A DNA stretch of 43,764 nucleotides from Labilithrix sp. (GCA_019637195.1 JAHBWA010000070.1:1-43764); one strand, 5' to 3'. Positions 34,443 through 43,604 are shown, numbered from the stretch's first letter. Made by a program: numbers and translations. Notes: generated by a model not told the origin, from the letters alone.

Positions 34443-34468
34443 AATCGCCCGCGAGCACCGGATCTGAA
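34419..34468. repeat. 25-bp tandem duplication of the nadK end
   Basis: Units 34419-34443 and 34444-34468 match at 22 of 25 positions. Unit 1 holds the last codons and the TGA stop of nadK; unit 2 repeats them after the gene. Confidence 0.88.
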
Positions 34469-34498
34469 ACGACGGCGCCGGCGCCGCGCGCGAGCCGC

Positions 34499-34504
34499 TA
34501 TACT
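34499..34504 (+). promoter_or_regulatory. -10 box TATACT, leaderless start
   Basis: TATACT ends 7 nt before ATG 34512, with no Shine-Dalgarno sequence. The best -10 consensus match of this kind in the window. Confidence 0.6.
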
Positions 34505-34511
34505 CGCGTCC

Positions 34512-35168
34512 ATGCTCGTCCGCCGGCGTGGCGTCAGGCTAATGGTGGCGCTCGGCCTCTTCGTCGTCGCGTGCGGCACGACCTACGGCGACGGCGGCGC
34601 GGACGACGCGTCGTTCCCCGACGACGACGCAGGCGGCGGGCGCGCCGACGGAGCGCCCGACGGCGAGGGGACCGCCGCCGACGGCAGCGGGGACGGCGCC
34701 TTCACGGCGGACAGCAGGACCGACGGACCGCCGGCGTTCTCCGAGCAGTGCCCCGCGTGCCCCGCGAGCTCGCGCTGCCTCGCGTCCGGGTGCGAGGGCA
34801 GCGCGACGAGCGCGACATGCACCCAGCCGGCCGATCTCGTCGACCCGATCGCCGGCGAGCTCATCGCGCTCGTCTGCCCGGAGGGCTCGAAGATCGATCT
34901 GCCGCAGGCTTGCGTTCCTGGCGGCGACAAGGCCGGCTTGAACGTGGCCGTCCTCCGCCTGAACGCCAGCCCCTCGACGTCGTGGCGCGTGAACGTCACC
35001 GGCTCGAACGCGTTCGTCGCGACGGGCTCCTGCTCGCAACCGACGACCTGCGCCGGCGGGACGAACGGCAACGGCGCGAACGTCGCCGGCCTCGCGACCG
35101 TCATGATAGGGACCACGAACAAGCTCGAGACGTGCCAGCAGATCGGCGTCAGTATCGCGCAGCGCTGA
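34512..35168 (+). CDS. Putative lipoprotein with Asp/Gly-rich linker
   Basis: 218 aa. Signal MLVRRRGVRLMVALGLFVVAC, anchor Cys21, then a 60-residue Asp/Gly/Ala linker (DDASFPDDDAGGG and similar), and a Cys-rich folded domain of about 130 residues (CPACPASSRCLASGC, ADLVDPIAGELIALVCPEGSK, SCSQPTTCAGG). Cysteines are paired in spacing, suggesting disulfides outside the cell. No known family recognised. The Asp/Gly linker type is common among Polyangiales surface lipoproteins. Confidence 0.78.
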   Translation: MLVRRRGVRLMVALGLFVVACGTTYGDGGADDASFPDDDAGGGRADGAPDGEGTAADGSGDGAFTADSRTDGPPAFSEQCPACPASSRCLASGCEGSATSATCTQPADLVDPIAGELIALVCPEGSKIDLPQACVPGGDKAGLNVAVLRLNASPSTSWRVNVTGSNAFVATGSCSQPTTCAGGTNGNGANVAGLATVMIGTTNKLETCQQIGVSIAQR

Positions 35169-35237
35169 GCGGCGGCCGCCGCGCAGCACCCGAAGCCCGA
35201 CGACGCGACGGCGGTTCCCGCGGCGCGCCGCGCGCGG

Positions 35238-35714
35238 TCACTCCCCGGCGTCCACGAGGACACAGCGGCCGTCGCGGCACCCTGCCCTCGCGGGCTGCGG
35301 CGGCTCGCACGGCGGGATCGGGCACGTGCACCGTTGACCGTTGCCGTTCAGGCTCTCGTCGAACGCCGCCGCGCGCGACGCCAGGAGCGGGCGCGGCGTG
35401 CTCGGGCAGGCGCAGTAGTCGCCGGCGAAGCGCACCGTGCACTCGTCGTCCTCCTTGCAGCCGGGGCCGCCGCTGCTCGCGTTCTCGGTCGCGGCGCTGT
35501 CGTCGATCGTCACGATCGCGCGCGCGCACTCGGGGAGCCCCTCCCCGCCGTCCGCGAGGATCGAGCTACCAGGATTCTGGCGCGCCGCCTCGCCGTCGAA
35601 GCCGCCGTCGTCGCCGCCGAGCGTCCCGCCTCCCTTGCATGCGATCGTGAGGAGGCCGCCCGCCACGAGCGAGACGAACGAAACGGTGACGAGCGCGCGC
35701 GCCGTGCGGTTCAT
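35238..35714 (-). CDS. Putative Cys-rich lipoprotein
   Basis: 158 aa from ATG 35714, fixed by GGAGG 6 nt upstream; an upstream ATG at 35729 is less likely. MNRTARALVTVSFVSLVAGGLLTIAC carries a lipobox TIAC. A Gly/Asp linker follows. The mature domain has at least eight Cys (ECARAI, GPGCKEDDECTV, YCACPS, RCTCPIPPCEPP, GCRDGRCV) in an EGF- or myxobacterial Cys-rich pattern. Convergent with the preceding lipoprotein gene. Unknown function. Confidence 0.75.
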   Translation of the reverse strand: MNRTARALVTVSFVSLVAGGLLTIACKGGGTLGGDDGGFDGEAARQNPGSSILADGGEGLPECARAIVTIDDSAATENASSGGPGCKEDDECTVRFAGDYCACPSTPRPLLASRAAAFDESLNGNGQRCTCPIPPCEPPQPARAGCRDGRCVLVDAGE

Positions 35715-35925
35715 GAGAGCCTCCAGCAAACAGGGGTCGCGGACGACTTCGGTCTACCCACGCCGCCCATCCTGAACATCCTCGCGCTCGCGCGCTCGAC
35801 CGTTCGCGCTCAGTGTACGCGCACCGCGCGCCCGGCGCCCCGCGATAGCGTGCCCGACGTCGCCGGCGCAGCGACCACCGCGCCCGGCGGCGGCGATGGA
35901 TCGGACGGCGGAGCGCGCGCTGCGA

Positions 35926-35931
35926 TAGAGT
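35926..35931 (+). promoter_or_regulatory. -10-like TAGAGT before the cyclophilin gene
   Basis: TAGAGT ends 9 nt before ATG 35941. The same 15-bp block GCGATAGnGTGCCCG also occurs 80 bp upstream (35842-35856), a possible second promoter or a regulator site. Confidence 0.45.
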
Positions 35932-35940
35932 GCCCGGACG

Positions 35941-36516
35941 ATGCTCGCCCGGAACATGGTCCGCTCCTTCTCGCGAACGCTCCTCGCCGGCGCCGCGGTG
36001 ACCGCGTGCGCGAGCGTGGGCTCCTCGGGCAGCAGCTCTGCGCCCGCCTACACGAGCGCGCCCGCGATGACGATCGACACGTCGAAGACGTACTCGGCGA
36101 CGGTGGTGACCAACCGCGGGACGATCGAGCTCTCGCTCGACGCCAAGGCCGCGCCGGTCACGGTCAACAACTTCGTCTTCCTCGCGCGCGACAGGTACTA
36201 CGACGGACTGACCTTCCACCGGGTCGTGCCGGGGTTCGTCATCCAGGGCGGGGATCCCGACGGGAACGGCTCCGGCGGCCCCGGCTACCAGATCCCCGAC
36301 GAGGCGAGCGGCCTGCTCCACGTCGACGGCGCGCTCGCGATGGCGAAGTCGGAGGCGCCGAACTCCGCCGGCAGTCAGTTCTACATCACGCTCGGCGCGC
36401 AGCCGGAGCTCGACGGGCGCTACACGGTCTTCGGCGCCGTGACCGAGGGCAAGAACGTCGCGAGCCTCATCCGGCTCGGCGACCAGATCACGAGCGTCAC
36501 GATCACCGAGCGCTGA
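35941..36516 (+). CDS. Lipoprotein peptidyl-prolyl isomerase, cyclophilin type
   Basis: 191 aa. Signal ends near AVTAC (lipobox). The cyclophilin core has FHRVVPGFVIQGGDP, GNGSGGPGYQIPDE, MAKSEAPNSAGSQFYITL and TVFGAVTEG; the catalytic Arg (FHRV) and the Gln/Phe pocket residues are present. It speeds proline isomerisation in exported proteins. Second start ATG 35956 possible. Anchored to a membrane by lipid, so it acts in the periplasm or on the surface. Family firm. Confidence 0.88.
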   Translation: MLARNMVRSFSRTLLAGAAVTACASVGSSGSSSAPAYTSAPAMTIDTSKTYSATVVTNRGTIELSLDAKAAPVTVNNFVFLARDRYYDGLTFHRVVPGFVIQGGDPDGNGSGGPGYQIPDEASGLLHVDGALAMAKSEAPNSAGSQFYITLGAQPELDGRYTVFGAVTEGKNVASLIRLGDQITSVTITER

Positions 36517-36619
36517 TCCGCGAGGACTCGCCGCGCCGCGAACGGAGCGGGCGCCGCGATCGCGGGGCGCGCTGCCGCGCGCAGGTCACGCCGGCATCCG
36601 GGTTGCAGCACCCACGGCG

Positions 36620-37549
36620 ATGCCCGCACGTGCCCGACGCGATCATGAGCACCTCGGCGACGTCGTGCGACGGATGTACGATCGGCGGTCCGGTGCGATC
36701 GAGCGCGCCGGCGAGCTCCTCGGCGCCGTCGCCTCACCTGTGTTCGCGATCACGAGCGCGCTCCGGCGCGCGCGGACGTTTCACCCTCGCGGCGACTGCG
36801 CCGACGCCGACGTCGCCGTCGCCGACGGCGTCTCGCGCGAGCACGTCGCGCTCGCCGAGCGGCTGGCGGGCAACGCCTTCGTCCGCTTCTCGGACGCGCT
36901 CACCAAGAAGAAGGCCCGCTGGCCGGACGTGCTGGGCTGCGCGCTCCGGTTCGGGGGCGAGGTCGACGATCCCGCCGCCGACGGCGACCAGGATCTCCTG
37001 CTCGCGACGATCAGACGACCGTGGACCATGCCGCTCGCGCCGTTCACGACGAAGGTCCACGACTACCTCGAGAACGACTACTTCGCGGTCTCACCCTTCT
37101 CGGTCGCGACGCCGCGATCGCCGGCCGCGCGCTCGCGAGCTTCGCTCGTCTACTTCCGGCTCCGCCCCTGCTCGAAGGAGCCCGGCGGCGTCATCACGGT
37201 CGAGGGCCCCACCGGTCCATTGTCGGCGCTCCGCGCGTCGACGCCGCGATCGCGCCGCAGCCGAGCCGAGCAGCGACGCCGTCGGTTCGAGCGGGCCATC
37301 GCCAGCGGCTCGGCGATCCTCACGCTCGGGATCGCGAGCCGGCCGTGGGGACCGTTCTCGCCGCTCGTCCGTGTCCAGCTCGTGAGCGTGCGGCTGACCG
37401 ACCCGCCTGGCCTCCGCTTCGATCCGTTCCGCGCCGGGCGCGGAGTCGAGCCGCAAGGGTTCGTGCACGCGCTCCGCCGCGGCGCGTACGGCGCGAGCCA
37501 GCGCGCACGCGGCGCAGCAGCTCAGCCACCGTCGCTCGGCCCACCGTGA
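36620..37549 (+). CDS. Uncharacterised protein, remote catalase-fold resemblance
   Basis: 309 aa (or 291 from ATG 36674). Segments run parallel to the catalase N-terminal barrel: FHPRGDC where catalases have HAKG, FVRFSDAL for VRFS, WPDVLGCALRFGG for the RGFALKF block, and DQDLLLATIRR later. The heme-ligand Tyr region is not recognisable and the protein is half catalase length. No signal peptide is obvious. The Arg-rich C-terminal third could bind nucleic acid. No ribosome binding site is clear. I would not call it a catalase; it may belong to the short catalase-related family found in actinobacteria. Confidence 0.5.
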   Translation: MPARARRDHEHLGDVVRRMYDRRSGAIERAGELLGAVASPVFAITSALRRARTFHPRGDCADADVAVADGVSREHVALAERLAGNAFVRFSDALTKKKARWPDVLGCALRFGGEVDDPAADGDQDLLLATIRRPWTMPLAPFTTKVHDYLENDYFAVSPFSVATPRSPAARSRASLVYFRLRPCSKEPGGVITVEGPTGPLSALRASTPRSRRSRAEQRRRRFERAIASGSAILTLGIASRPWGPFSPLVRVQLVSVRLTDPPGLRFDPFRAGRGVEPQGFVHALRRGAYGASQRARGAAAQPPSLGPP

Positions 37550-37696
37550 CGGTGTTGCGAGCCCCGCCCTCCGACGAGCGGACGAGCCCGCGTCGCCGTG
37601 CGCGCTCGCCGCACCGAGCGACGTCGGATGTTCGTGACTCGTGAGGCGCGCCGCGGCACGCGCGAGCTCGGCCCGCAGCGTGCTTGCGGGTCTGCC

Positions 37697-38647
37697 ATGC
37701 CGAGGAGCTTTTCGCACGTCGCATGCGCGATGGCGATCATCGTGGGGTGCCAGTCGTCGGACGACGACCCCCCGCAGACGACGAACACGGTGGAGACCGC
37801 GCCCGTGACGCCGCCGCCCAGCCCGGACACCGCCCCGACGCCGAGCCCCGCGGAGCCCGAGGAGCGGCCTCTGCCCGCGCGCACGCCGCCGGCGCGCGCG
37901 GTCACCTCCGAGTGGCTCGACGTCGCCGGGACGCCGCGCTCCTTCGTCCTCGCGACCCCCGGGACCTACGCGCGCGCGCGCCGCTACCCGCTCGTGCTGG
38001 TCCTCCACGGTGACGGTCAGGACGGCTCGGCGATGCGCGCCGCGTTTCCGTTCGACGACGTCTCGGCAGAGGACGCCATCGTCGCCTACCCCTCGGGCGC
38101 CGCCCTCGGCTGGAACCTGTACGATCCGGCGGAGAGCAACCAGGATCTCGCGTTCGTGATCGCCCTCGTCGCGTCGCTGAAGGCACGCTTCGCGATCGAC
38201 CCTGCGCGCGTGTTCGCCACGGGCTTCAGCAGCGGAGCGTTCATGCTGAACCAGATCGGCTGCCGGAGGCCGTCACTCCTTCGCGCGATCGCTCCGCACT
38301 CCGGCGGCGCCCCTCAGGAGCCGCGGGATCCGACCGCGACGCGCTGGGACAACGGCTTCACGCGCTGCGCCGACCAGACCCTCGGCGGCGGACCGGCGGT
38401 CATGGTGATCCACGGCACCGCCGACACGCTCGTCACGTACGACAGCGGAGAGTTCACGGCCAGCTACTGGGCCTACGTCGACGGCTGCCAACCGACGCGC
38501 TCGCTCGCCGGCAAGACGCCGGAGTGCGCCGTCCATGACGGATGCCCCGCCGCTACGCCGGTCGTCTTCTGCTCCATCCCGAGCCTGGAGCACACGCTCT
38601 GGACGGGAGCCGCGGAGGCCACGTGGCGCTTCTTCGGCGCGCTCTAG
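37697..38647 (+). CDS. Lipoprotein esterase, LpqC/feruloyl-esterase type
   Basis: 316 aa. MPRSFSHVACAMAIIVGC is a lipoprotein signal (Cys18), followed by a Pro/Thr linker. The alpha/beta hydrolase has the oxyanion block LVLVLHGDGQDG, nucleophile elbow GFSSGAF, Asp in HGTADTLV and His near the end in SLEHTLW. This is the CE1/PHB-depolymerase-like group that cleaves ester bonds in polysaccharides or polyhydroxyalkanoates. Surface anchoring suits a predator or polymer degrader. Substrate unproved. Confidence 0.85.
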   Translation: MPRSFSHVACAMAIIVGCQSSDDDPPQTTNTVETAPVTPPPSPDTAPTPSPAEPEERPLPARTPPARAVTSEWLDVAGTPRSFVLATPGTYARARRYPLVLVLHGDGQDGSAMRAAFPFDDVSAEDAIVAYPSGAALGWNLYDPAESNQDLAFVIALVASLKARFAIDPARVFATGFSSGAFMLNQIGCRRPSLLRAIAPHSGGAPQEPRDPTATRWDNGFTRCADQTLGGGPAVMVIHGTADTLVTYDSGEFTASYWAYVDGCQPTRSLAGKTPECAVHDGCPAATPVVFCSIPSLEHTLWTGAAEATWRFFGAL

Positions 38648-38690
38648 CGCGCCGGAGAAACGTTCGGCTAGCGCGCTCCCGAGCGCGGCG

Positions 38691-39974
38691 TCACTTCGGG
38701 TCGGGCCCCGGTCCGGGGCCGGTGACCGTCTTGCAGCCGAGGATGATCTTCACCTTGCCGTCCGGATCGGACTTCAGCGCGTCGCACGAGCTGCCGTGCA
38801 GGATGACCTTCGTCGGCGCGCTCGGGTCGTCGTAGGTCCAGCCGTTCGTCGCGTTCTGGACGATCTGCGAGCTCTGTCCGCTGCCCGACGTGTAAACGAC
38901 GTTGACCTTCGCGGGATCGACGTCGCCCGAGTTGAACGCGAGCGCCAGCTCACAGCTCGACACCGTGTCTCGGATCTTGTTGATCGCGGCGAGGAAGTCG
39001 GCCTGGATCTGCTGCGCGGTCTTGCTCCCCGGCGTGATCTGGAAGTGGCACGGGAAGCCGGTCTTGTCCGCGTCGCTCCAGTTCGTGTTGCAGCCCGCCG
39101 GCGCGGTGCCGCCCGCCTCCGCGAGATCGCCGACGAACACCTCGTCGTAGACGTTGGTCGCCGACGCGTTCTCGTCACCGACGCCGACCGCGAAGGTCAG
39201 GACGGACGGCGTCCCGGCCAGCGCCGTCGAGGCGGCCGTGAGGCACGCCTGCTTGCCGTCGGTGGGGATGCCGTCAGTCATGACGACGAGCACGTACTTG
39301 CCGCCGGGCTTGACCGGCGCGGCCGGAGCGTACGCCTTCAGGATGGGCAGCTGTCCGTTCATCGACGCCGCCAGCGGCGTCCCGCCGTTCGCGAAGACCG
39401 GCGGCATCACGCGGCTCTTCACGGCCGTCGCGTGAGCGGTGTCCACGAACGAGATCGGCACGTCGACCTGGCCCGCGGGCTTCGTCGCGGTGCTCGAGAA
39501 GAGGTACATGCCCACGGCGAGGTTCGGATCGGGCTTGGCCGCGAGGTCATCGACGAACGCCGCGAGCGCGCCGCGGAGCGCGATCCACTTGCGCCCGGTC
39601 AGGCGGCCGTTGGCAGAGGGCTCCGGATCGGTCTCGCGCTCGCCGGCGACGTAGCCGGTGCCGGAGCTGTTGACACCGTCCATGCTCCCGGAGCCGTCGA
39701 CGACGAGCAGCATGTAGACGGGGATCCGCTCGGCCTCGGCGCTCGCGGTCGCGCACTCGCCGCCGTCGTCTCCGCCGTCGACGTCGCCGCTGCTGCCGCC
39801 TCCTCCGTCCTCGCGGCTCGGGTCGAACCCGCCGCTGGTGGAGGCGCCGCTGCTCCCGCTGCTGCCGTCGTCGCCGTCCCCGAACGTGGAGTCGCCGCTG
39901 CTCCCGCAGCCCTGACCGAGGACCGCAGCCGCGGCGAAGACGACACAACTCGAGACGAAGGTAATGCGCTTCAT
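38691..39974 (-). CDS. VWA-domain lipoprotein
   Basis: 427 aa. MKRITFVSSCVVFAAAAVLGQGC carries the lipobox GQGC; a Ser/Gly/Asp linker follows. The VWA domain has an intact MIDAS (VVDGSGSMDG) and TDGIPTDG, and a Cys-rich tail (PAGCNTNW, FPCHFQITPG, SCELALAF). GGAGAGG 4 nt upstream supports the ATG. Similar lipoproteins with a VWA domain occur in multiple copies in Polyangiales. It likely binds a partner through a metal ion at the cell surface. Not part of the MoxR operon by position. Confidence 0.85.
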   Translation of the reverse strand: MKRITFVSSCVVFAAAAVLGQGCGSSGDSTFGDGDDGSSGSSGASTSGGFDPSREDGGGGSSGDVDGGDDGGECATASAEAERIPVYMLLVVDGSGSMDGVNSSGTGYVAGERETDPEPSANGRLTGRKWIALRGALAAFVDDLAAKPDPNLAVGMYLFSSTATKPAGQVDVPISFVDTAHATAVKSRVMPPVFANGGTPLAASMNGQLPILKAYAPAAPVKPGGKYVLVVMTDGIPTDGKQACLTAASTALAGTPSVLTFAVGVGDENASATNVYDEVFVGDLAEAGGTAPAGCNTNWSDADKTGFPCHFQITPGSKTAQQIQADFLAAINKIRDTVSSCELALAFNSGDVDPAKVNVVYTSGSGQSSQIVQNATNGWTYDDPSAPTKVILHGSSCDALKSDPDGKVKIILGCKTVTGPGPGPDPK

Positions 39975-40294
39975 GAAGCCTCTCCGCGGCGCACAGCGCC
40001 GCCAACCCCCGCCACCTGCGCCTGGATGCCCGACTCCTGCACCCGGACGCCAGCTCAGCGTAGCACCAGACGGGGCCGGCGCGACGTCGTTCCTCGCGCC
40101 GGCGTGGCTGTCACGCGGGCGCCACCGGGCCGCCGCGGCAGCTCTCGATCACCGGCCACCGCAGCCCCCGCGGGACGACGCCTTCGCGGCCCGGGCACGC
40201 CGCGCCGCGGTCCTCTCGTCGCGACGCGATCCGCGCGGCGCCGCGGCCGCCGCCGGCGGCTCGCGGTGCGCGCGTTGCACGTCGGGCCGTCATC
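39975..40294. other. Intergenic region, no gene seen
   Basis: 320 bp between the divergent VWA lipoprotein and CopC-like genes. Open frames in it are Arg/Pro-rich and lack a start signal or family match. No repeat or hairpin stands out. Confidence 0.5.
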
Positions 40295-40666
40295 GTGCTG
40301 ACCCGACGCTCGACCCTGATCGGACTCGCCGCGCTCACGACGTCCCTGCTCCACGCGCGGGACGCACCGGCGACGCCCACGGTCGTGGAGTCGTCGCCGC
40401 CCGACGGCGCCGTCGTCGCGCGGCCTCCCGATCGCGTCGTCGTCCGGTTCTCGACGGAGATCGAGAGCCGCGGGGCGCGCATCGCGCTCGTCGGCCCGTC
40501 GGGCTCGTCGTCGCTCGTCTTCGAGGGCACCGGCGGGCCGCCCATCCGAGAGCTTTCGATCCCGCTGCCGGACCAAGGCCGCGGCGCCTACCTCGTCCGC
40601 TGGGAGATCGCCGCGAGCAGCGGCGAACGGATCCGAGGCAGGCTCCGCTTTCGCGTCCGCGAGTGA
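40295..40666 (+). CDS. CopC-like domain protein lacking copper ligands
   Basis: 123 aa from GTG 40295. Signal MLTRRSTLIGLAALTTSLLHARDAPA precedes a CopC fold: SSPPDGAVVARPPDRVVVRFSTEIE, then GAYLVRWEIAASSGERIRGRLRFRV. Canonical CopC binds Cu(II) with an N-terminal His and a His in the D-G-H-P loop; here the mature end is ATPT and the loop is SSGE, so both histidines are missing. It may have a structural or protein-binding role. It lies 21 bp before a convergent membrane protein gene. Confidence 0.7.
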   Translation: MLTRRSTLIGLAALTTSLLHARDAPATPTVVESSPPDGAVVARPPDRVVVRFSTEIESRGARIALVGPSGSSSLVFEGTGGPPIRELSIPLPDQGRGAYLVRWEIAASSGERIRGRLRFRVRE

Positions 40667-40687
40667 CCGCAGCGCGCACGAGCCGCG

Positions 40688-42043
40688 TCAGGACTTGGAC
40701 GGCGCCCGGGGGCCGCGCAGCCAGTAGCTCGCGCCCAGCGAGGCGATCAGCAGCGCGAAGCCGAGCGCGACCGACGCGCCGCCCCACTCGAGCGACGTTC
40801 GCGGCGCCGGGACGAGGCGCGCCTGGACGACGAAATGCCCCCACACCGCGGCCAGCGGCGCGAGCGCGAGCCGAGCGCGGAGCCGCCACGCGCCGAGCGC
40901 GACGACGACCGTGACGAGGACGTCGAGCGGGATCGCGTGCACCGGCCAGGCGCCGCCCGACCAGCGGAGCGTCCAGACCGCGACGTACAGCGAGAACACG
41001 GCCCCGGTGAGCATCCGCAGCGACGCAGGACGACCGTCGACCGCCACCCGCTCCCACGCCGTGACGGCCGGCGCCGGCGCCTCGTCGCCGGCGAACGCGC
41101 GGTACGGCGGCGCCGCCGCGTGGGGCCTCGTCACGCGCACCTCGTCGAAGGAATGCCGCGCCTCGCGCGATCGCACGGCGAGCGTGATCGCGACGACCAG
41201 CGCCACGGCGGACAGCGAGGCCGGCGTCGCGGCCCCGACGAGGATCGACGTCGCGAAGACGACGGCCCACGTGCGCGCCTCGCTGCGCATCCAGCGCGTG
41301 GCGAGGACGAGCACGATGCCCGACAGGGCCCGGAGGTCGAGCCCGTACTCCGTCGACCAGAAGAGCACGTGGAGCCCGAAGAGCAGCGACGTGAGCAGCC
41401 AGGTCGCGCGGACGGCGCGCCGGAGCACGGTCTGTCCCCATGCGTCGAGCTCCGTGAGGCTCGTGACCGCGCCGCCGCGCGGGAGCGAGGCGAGCGCGGC
41501 GAGCCAGACGCCCACGACCATCGTGGCGTGGCGCCGCTCGACCTGCTGAATCACGTGCGGGAGCAGGGCGAGGCCGACGCCGCCCACCGCCGCGGTCGCG
41601 ACCGCGGACCGCGCGAGGCGGATCTTCATCGCCCACGCGAGCGCGTAGAGCTTCGCGACGAAGAGCGCGAGCCAGCCGGCGGCCGCCCATGCGCCGGCCG
41701 AGCCGAGGTTGGTGCACGCCTCGGTGTGAAGGGTGAGATCGCACTGATAGAGCACCGTCAGGAGGGCGAGCATCACCGCCGGCCGCCGCTGCCCGATGCG
41801 CGTGAGCAGCGCCGCGCCGCCGATCAACGCGAGCGCGTACAGCTCGGCGATCGCCGCGACGCCGATCAGACCGTGGAGGCTCCCCTCGCGCGCGAGGCCC
41901 CGCGACGTCAGGATCATCCCGCCCAGGACGAGCGTGGCGCTCAGCAGGTAGAGCGGGTTGTACTCGACGAGCCACCGGTGGAGCAGTCGCCGTCCGTAGC
42001 TCGCCGCGGGCGGAGCGTCGTCGTTCGCGATCGTGTCGTGCAT
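40688..42043 (-). CDS. Polytopic membrane protein, unknown
   Basis: 451 aa from ATG 42043 (GAGGAGG 6 nt upstream). About ten hydrophobic helices, e.g. LYLLSATLVLGGMILTSRGL, AGWLALFVAKLYALAWAM, AVALVVAITLAVR and LLIASLGASYWLRG. A soluble loop (about residues 300-345) separates two helix groups. No catalytic motif recognised. Orphan; next to a CopC-like gene in convergent orientation. Confidence 0.75.
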   Translation of the reverse strand: MHDTIANDDAPPAASYGRRLLHRWLVEYNPLYLLSATLVLGGMILTSRGLAREGSLHGLIGVAAIAELYALALIGGAALLTRIGQRRPAVMLALLTVLYQCDLTLHTEACTNLGSAGAWAAAGWLALFVAKLYALAWAMKIRLARSAVATAAVGGVGLALLPHVIQQVERRHATMVVGVWLAALASLPRGGAVTSLTELDAWGQTVLRRAVRATWLLTSLLFGLHVLFWSTEYGLDLRALSGIVLVLATRWMRSEARTWAVVFATSILVGAATPASLSAVALVVAITLAVRSREARHSFDEVRVTRPHAAAPPYRAFAGDEAPAPAVTAWERVAVDGRPASLRMLTGAVFSLYVAVWTLRWSGGAWPVHAIPLDVLVTVVVALGAWRLRARLALAPLAAVWGHFVVQARLVPAPRTSLEWGGASVALGFALLIASLGASYWLRGPRAPSKS

Positions 42044-42265
42044 CGAACCTCCTCGGACGACCGCGGTGCAACCGACGTACCGCCCGCGCGCGCGGAGGCC
42101 CCGCGCCTCCTGCAGCGGCTCCGCGCGGTGCAACAGCCGGCGGCCGACGCCCGCGCGCGCCAGAGTGACAACGGCCGCCGAGGCGTCGCGCAATCTGTCA
42201 AGCCGCGCGCGGTCGTCCGGAGCGATCCCGCGAGCGCCGTCCGCCCAGGGGCGCCGCGCTCCGCG

Positions 42266-43597
42266 TCAGGGCTCGGTGACGCGTCCCATGAAGAGGACGA
42301 GACCGGAGGCGTCGTCGACGATGAAGAAGAGGAACGGGTGGTCAGCCTTGAACTCCAGCGGCTTCGGCGGCGGGCCTCCCCCCGCCGCCATCGCCACCGC
42401 GGTCGCGGCCGCCGCCTCGGTGCCCTTCTCGTCGAGCTTCACGAACGCTTTGTGGAACACCTGGTCGACGTGGAGGCGCTCGGCCGGATCCTTCGGCGCG
42501 GCGATCGTCGTGAAGTCGGCCTTCCCGCGCTCGAACGCGAGCGGCATCCCGAGCGCGGCGAGCTCCGTCGCGAGCGAGAGCGGGGACGCGGGGTTCACCT
42601 CGAAGCGCGGGAGCGCCACGTGCACGTTCTCCGTCGCGAGCCGGCGCGTCCAGCCGTCGAGGGTGGCGTTGGAGAGCGACGCCTCGAGGGACGCGAGGCC
42701 GTCGACGCGATCGGGGAGCGCGACGAGGAGGGACGCGGCGCCTCCCTTGTAGGGCAGCGCGAGCAGCTTCACGCCGCCTCCCTGCGCGAAGCGGACGCGC
42801 TCGATCTGGTGCATCGTCGGGACGGAGCGGGTCGACCCGGGCGTCGTCGTGAAGGGCTCGTCGCGCGTGCGGTCGACCTCGAACGGCGTCTCCCAGGCGC
42901 CGAGGAAGTAGATGGCGTTCACGAGGACGAGGCGCGTCAGCGGCTGGATCGACCTCTCGGGGAGCAGGTTCACGATGCGCCGCTCGGTCCGCTCCTCGAC
43001 CCACGCGTTGATGCGCGCGCGCGACGGCTCGGGCGCCGTCTTGAAGTCGAGCGCCTCGATCGGCGCGCCGAACGCCGCGCGCGTGGCGTCGAGGTAGGGC
43101 TGCTCGAACGTGTACGTCTTCTCCCCGAAGAGCTGGTTCGCGATCTGGAGCTTCATCGGCCGCGCGGGATCGGCGAGCGCCGCGGAGAGCTTCCCCCACG
43201 ACGTCATCAGCGCCCCGGCGTCGTCCTCCGTGTGGAGGACGCGCTTCATCTGAGCCGCCGTCTCGCCCTTCGCGCCGCCGTACGTCATCGCGAGCGCCAT
43301 CGCGATGCTCGCGGGCGAGATCGCGAGGCTCTCCTTCGCCCCGGCGCTCGCGCGCGCGCGACCCCAGAGATCGAACCCGAGCGCGTTCGAGGAGCTCGCC
43401 AGGCGCTTCATCTCGGGGGCAGCAGGCATCGGAGCCCTCGCGGTCGGGGGCGGGCTCTCGCCGGCCCCGCGCGCCGGCGCGGAAGAGCTCGCTTGGGTCT
43501 CGGACGCAGCCGTCGTCGGCGCCGGCGCGAGCTTGGGCGTCTTATCGCAGGCGCCCAGCAGGAGCCCGAGGAGCGAGAACGTCGCCGCGGTACGCAT
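42266..43597 (-). CDS. Serpin-family protease inhibitor lipoprotein
   Basis: 443 aa. MRTAATFSLLGLLLGAC is a lipoprotein signal (Cys17), with an Ala/Pro/Ser linker. The serpin fold follows: NALGFDLWGRA, SPASIAMALAMTYGGAKGETAAQM, LVNAIYFLGAWETPF, and the C-terminal DHPFLFFIVDDASGLVLFMGRV. The reactive-loop hinge EKGTEAAAATAVAM has small residues at P15-P9, the mark of inhibitory serpins. Counting from Glu390 as P17, P1-P1' falls at Gly406-Gly407, so any target is probably an elastase- or subtilisin-like protease. TAAACT 7 nt before the ATG. Family firm. Confidence 0.92.
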   Translation of the reverse strand: MRTAATFSLLGLLLGACDKTPKLAPAPTTAASETQASSSAPARGAGESPPPTARAPMPAAPEMKRLASSSNALGFDLWGRARASAGAKESLAISPASIAMALAMTYGGAKGETAAQMKRVLHTEDDAGALMTSWGKLSAALADPARPMKLQIANQLFGEKTYTFEQPYLDATRAAFGAPIEALDFKTAPEPSRARINAWVEERTERRIVNLLPERSIQPLTRLVLVNAIYFLGAWETPFEVDRTRDEPFTTTPGSTRSVPTMHQIERVRFAQGGGVKLLALPYKGGAASLLVALPDRVDGLASLEASLSNATLDGWTRRLATENVHVALPRFEVNPASPLSLATELAALGMPLAFERGKADFTTIAAPKDPAERLHVDQVFHKAFVKLDEKGTEAAAATAVAMAAGGGPPPKPLEFKADHPFLFFIVDDASGLVLFMGRVTEP

Positions 43598-43604
43598 CAG
43601 GATG

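Noticed and set aside
40055..40576. Minus-strand frame over the gap and CopC-like gene
   Set aside because: The translation is low-complexity and charged; the plus strand carries a signal peptide and CopC fold.
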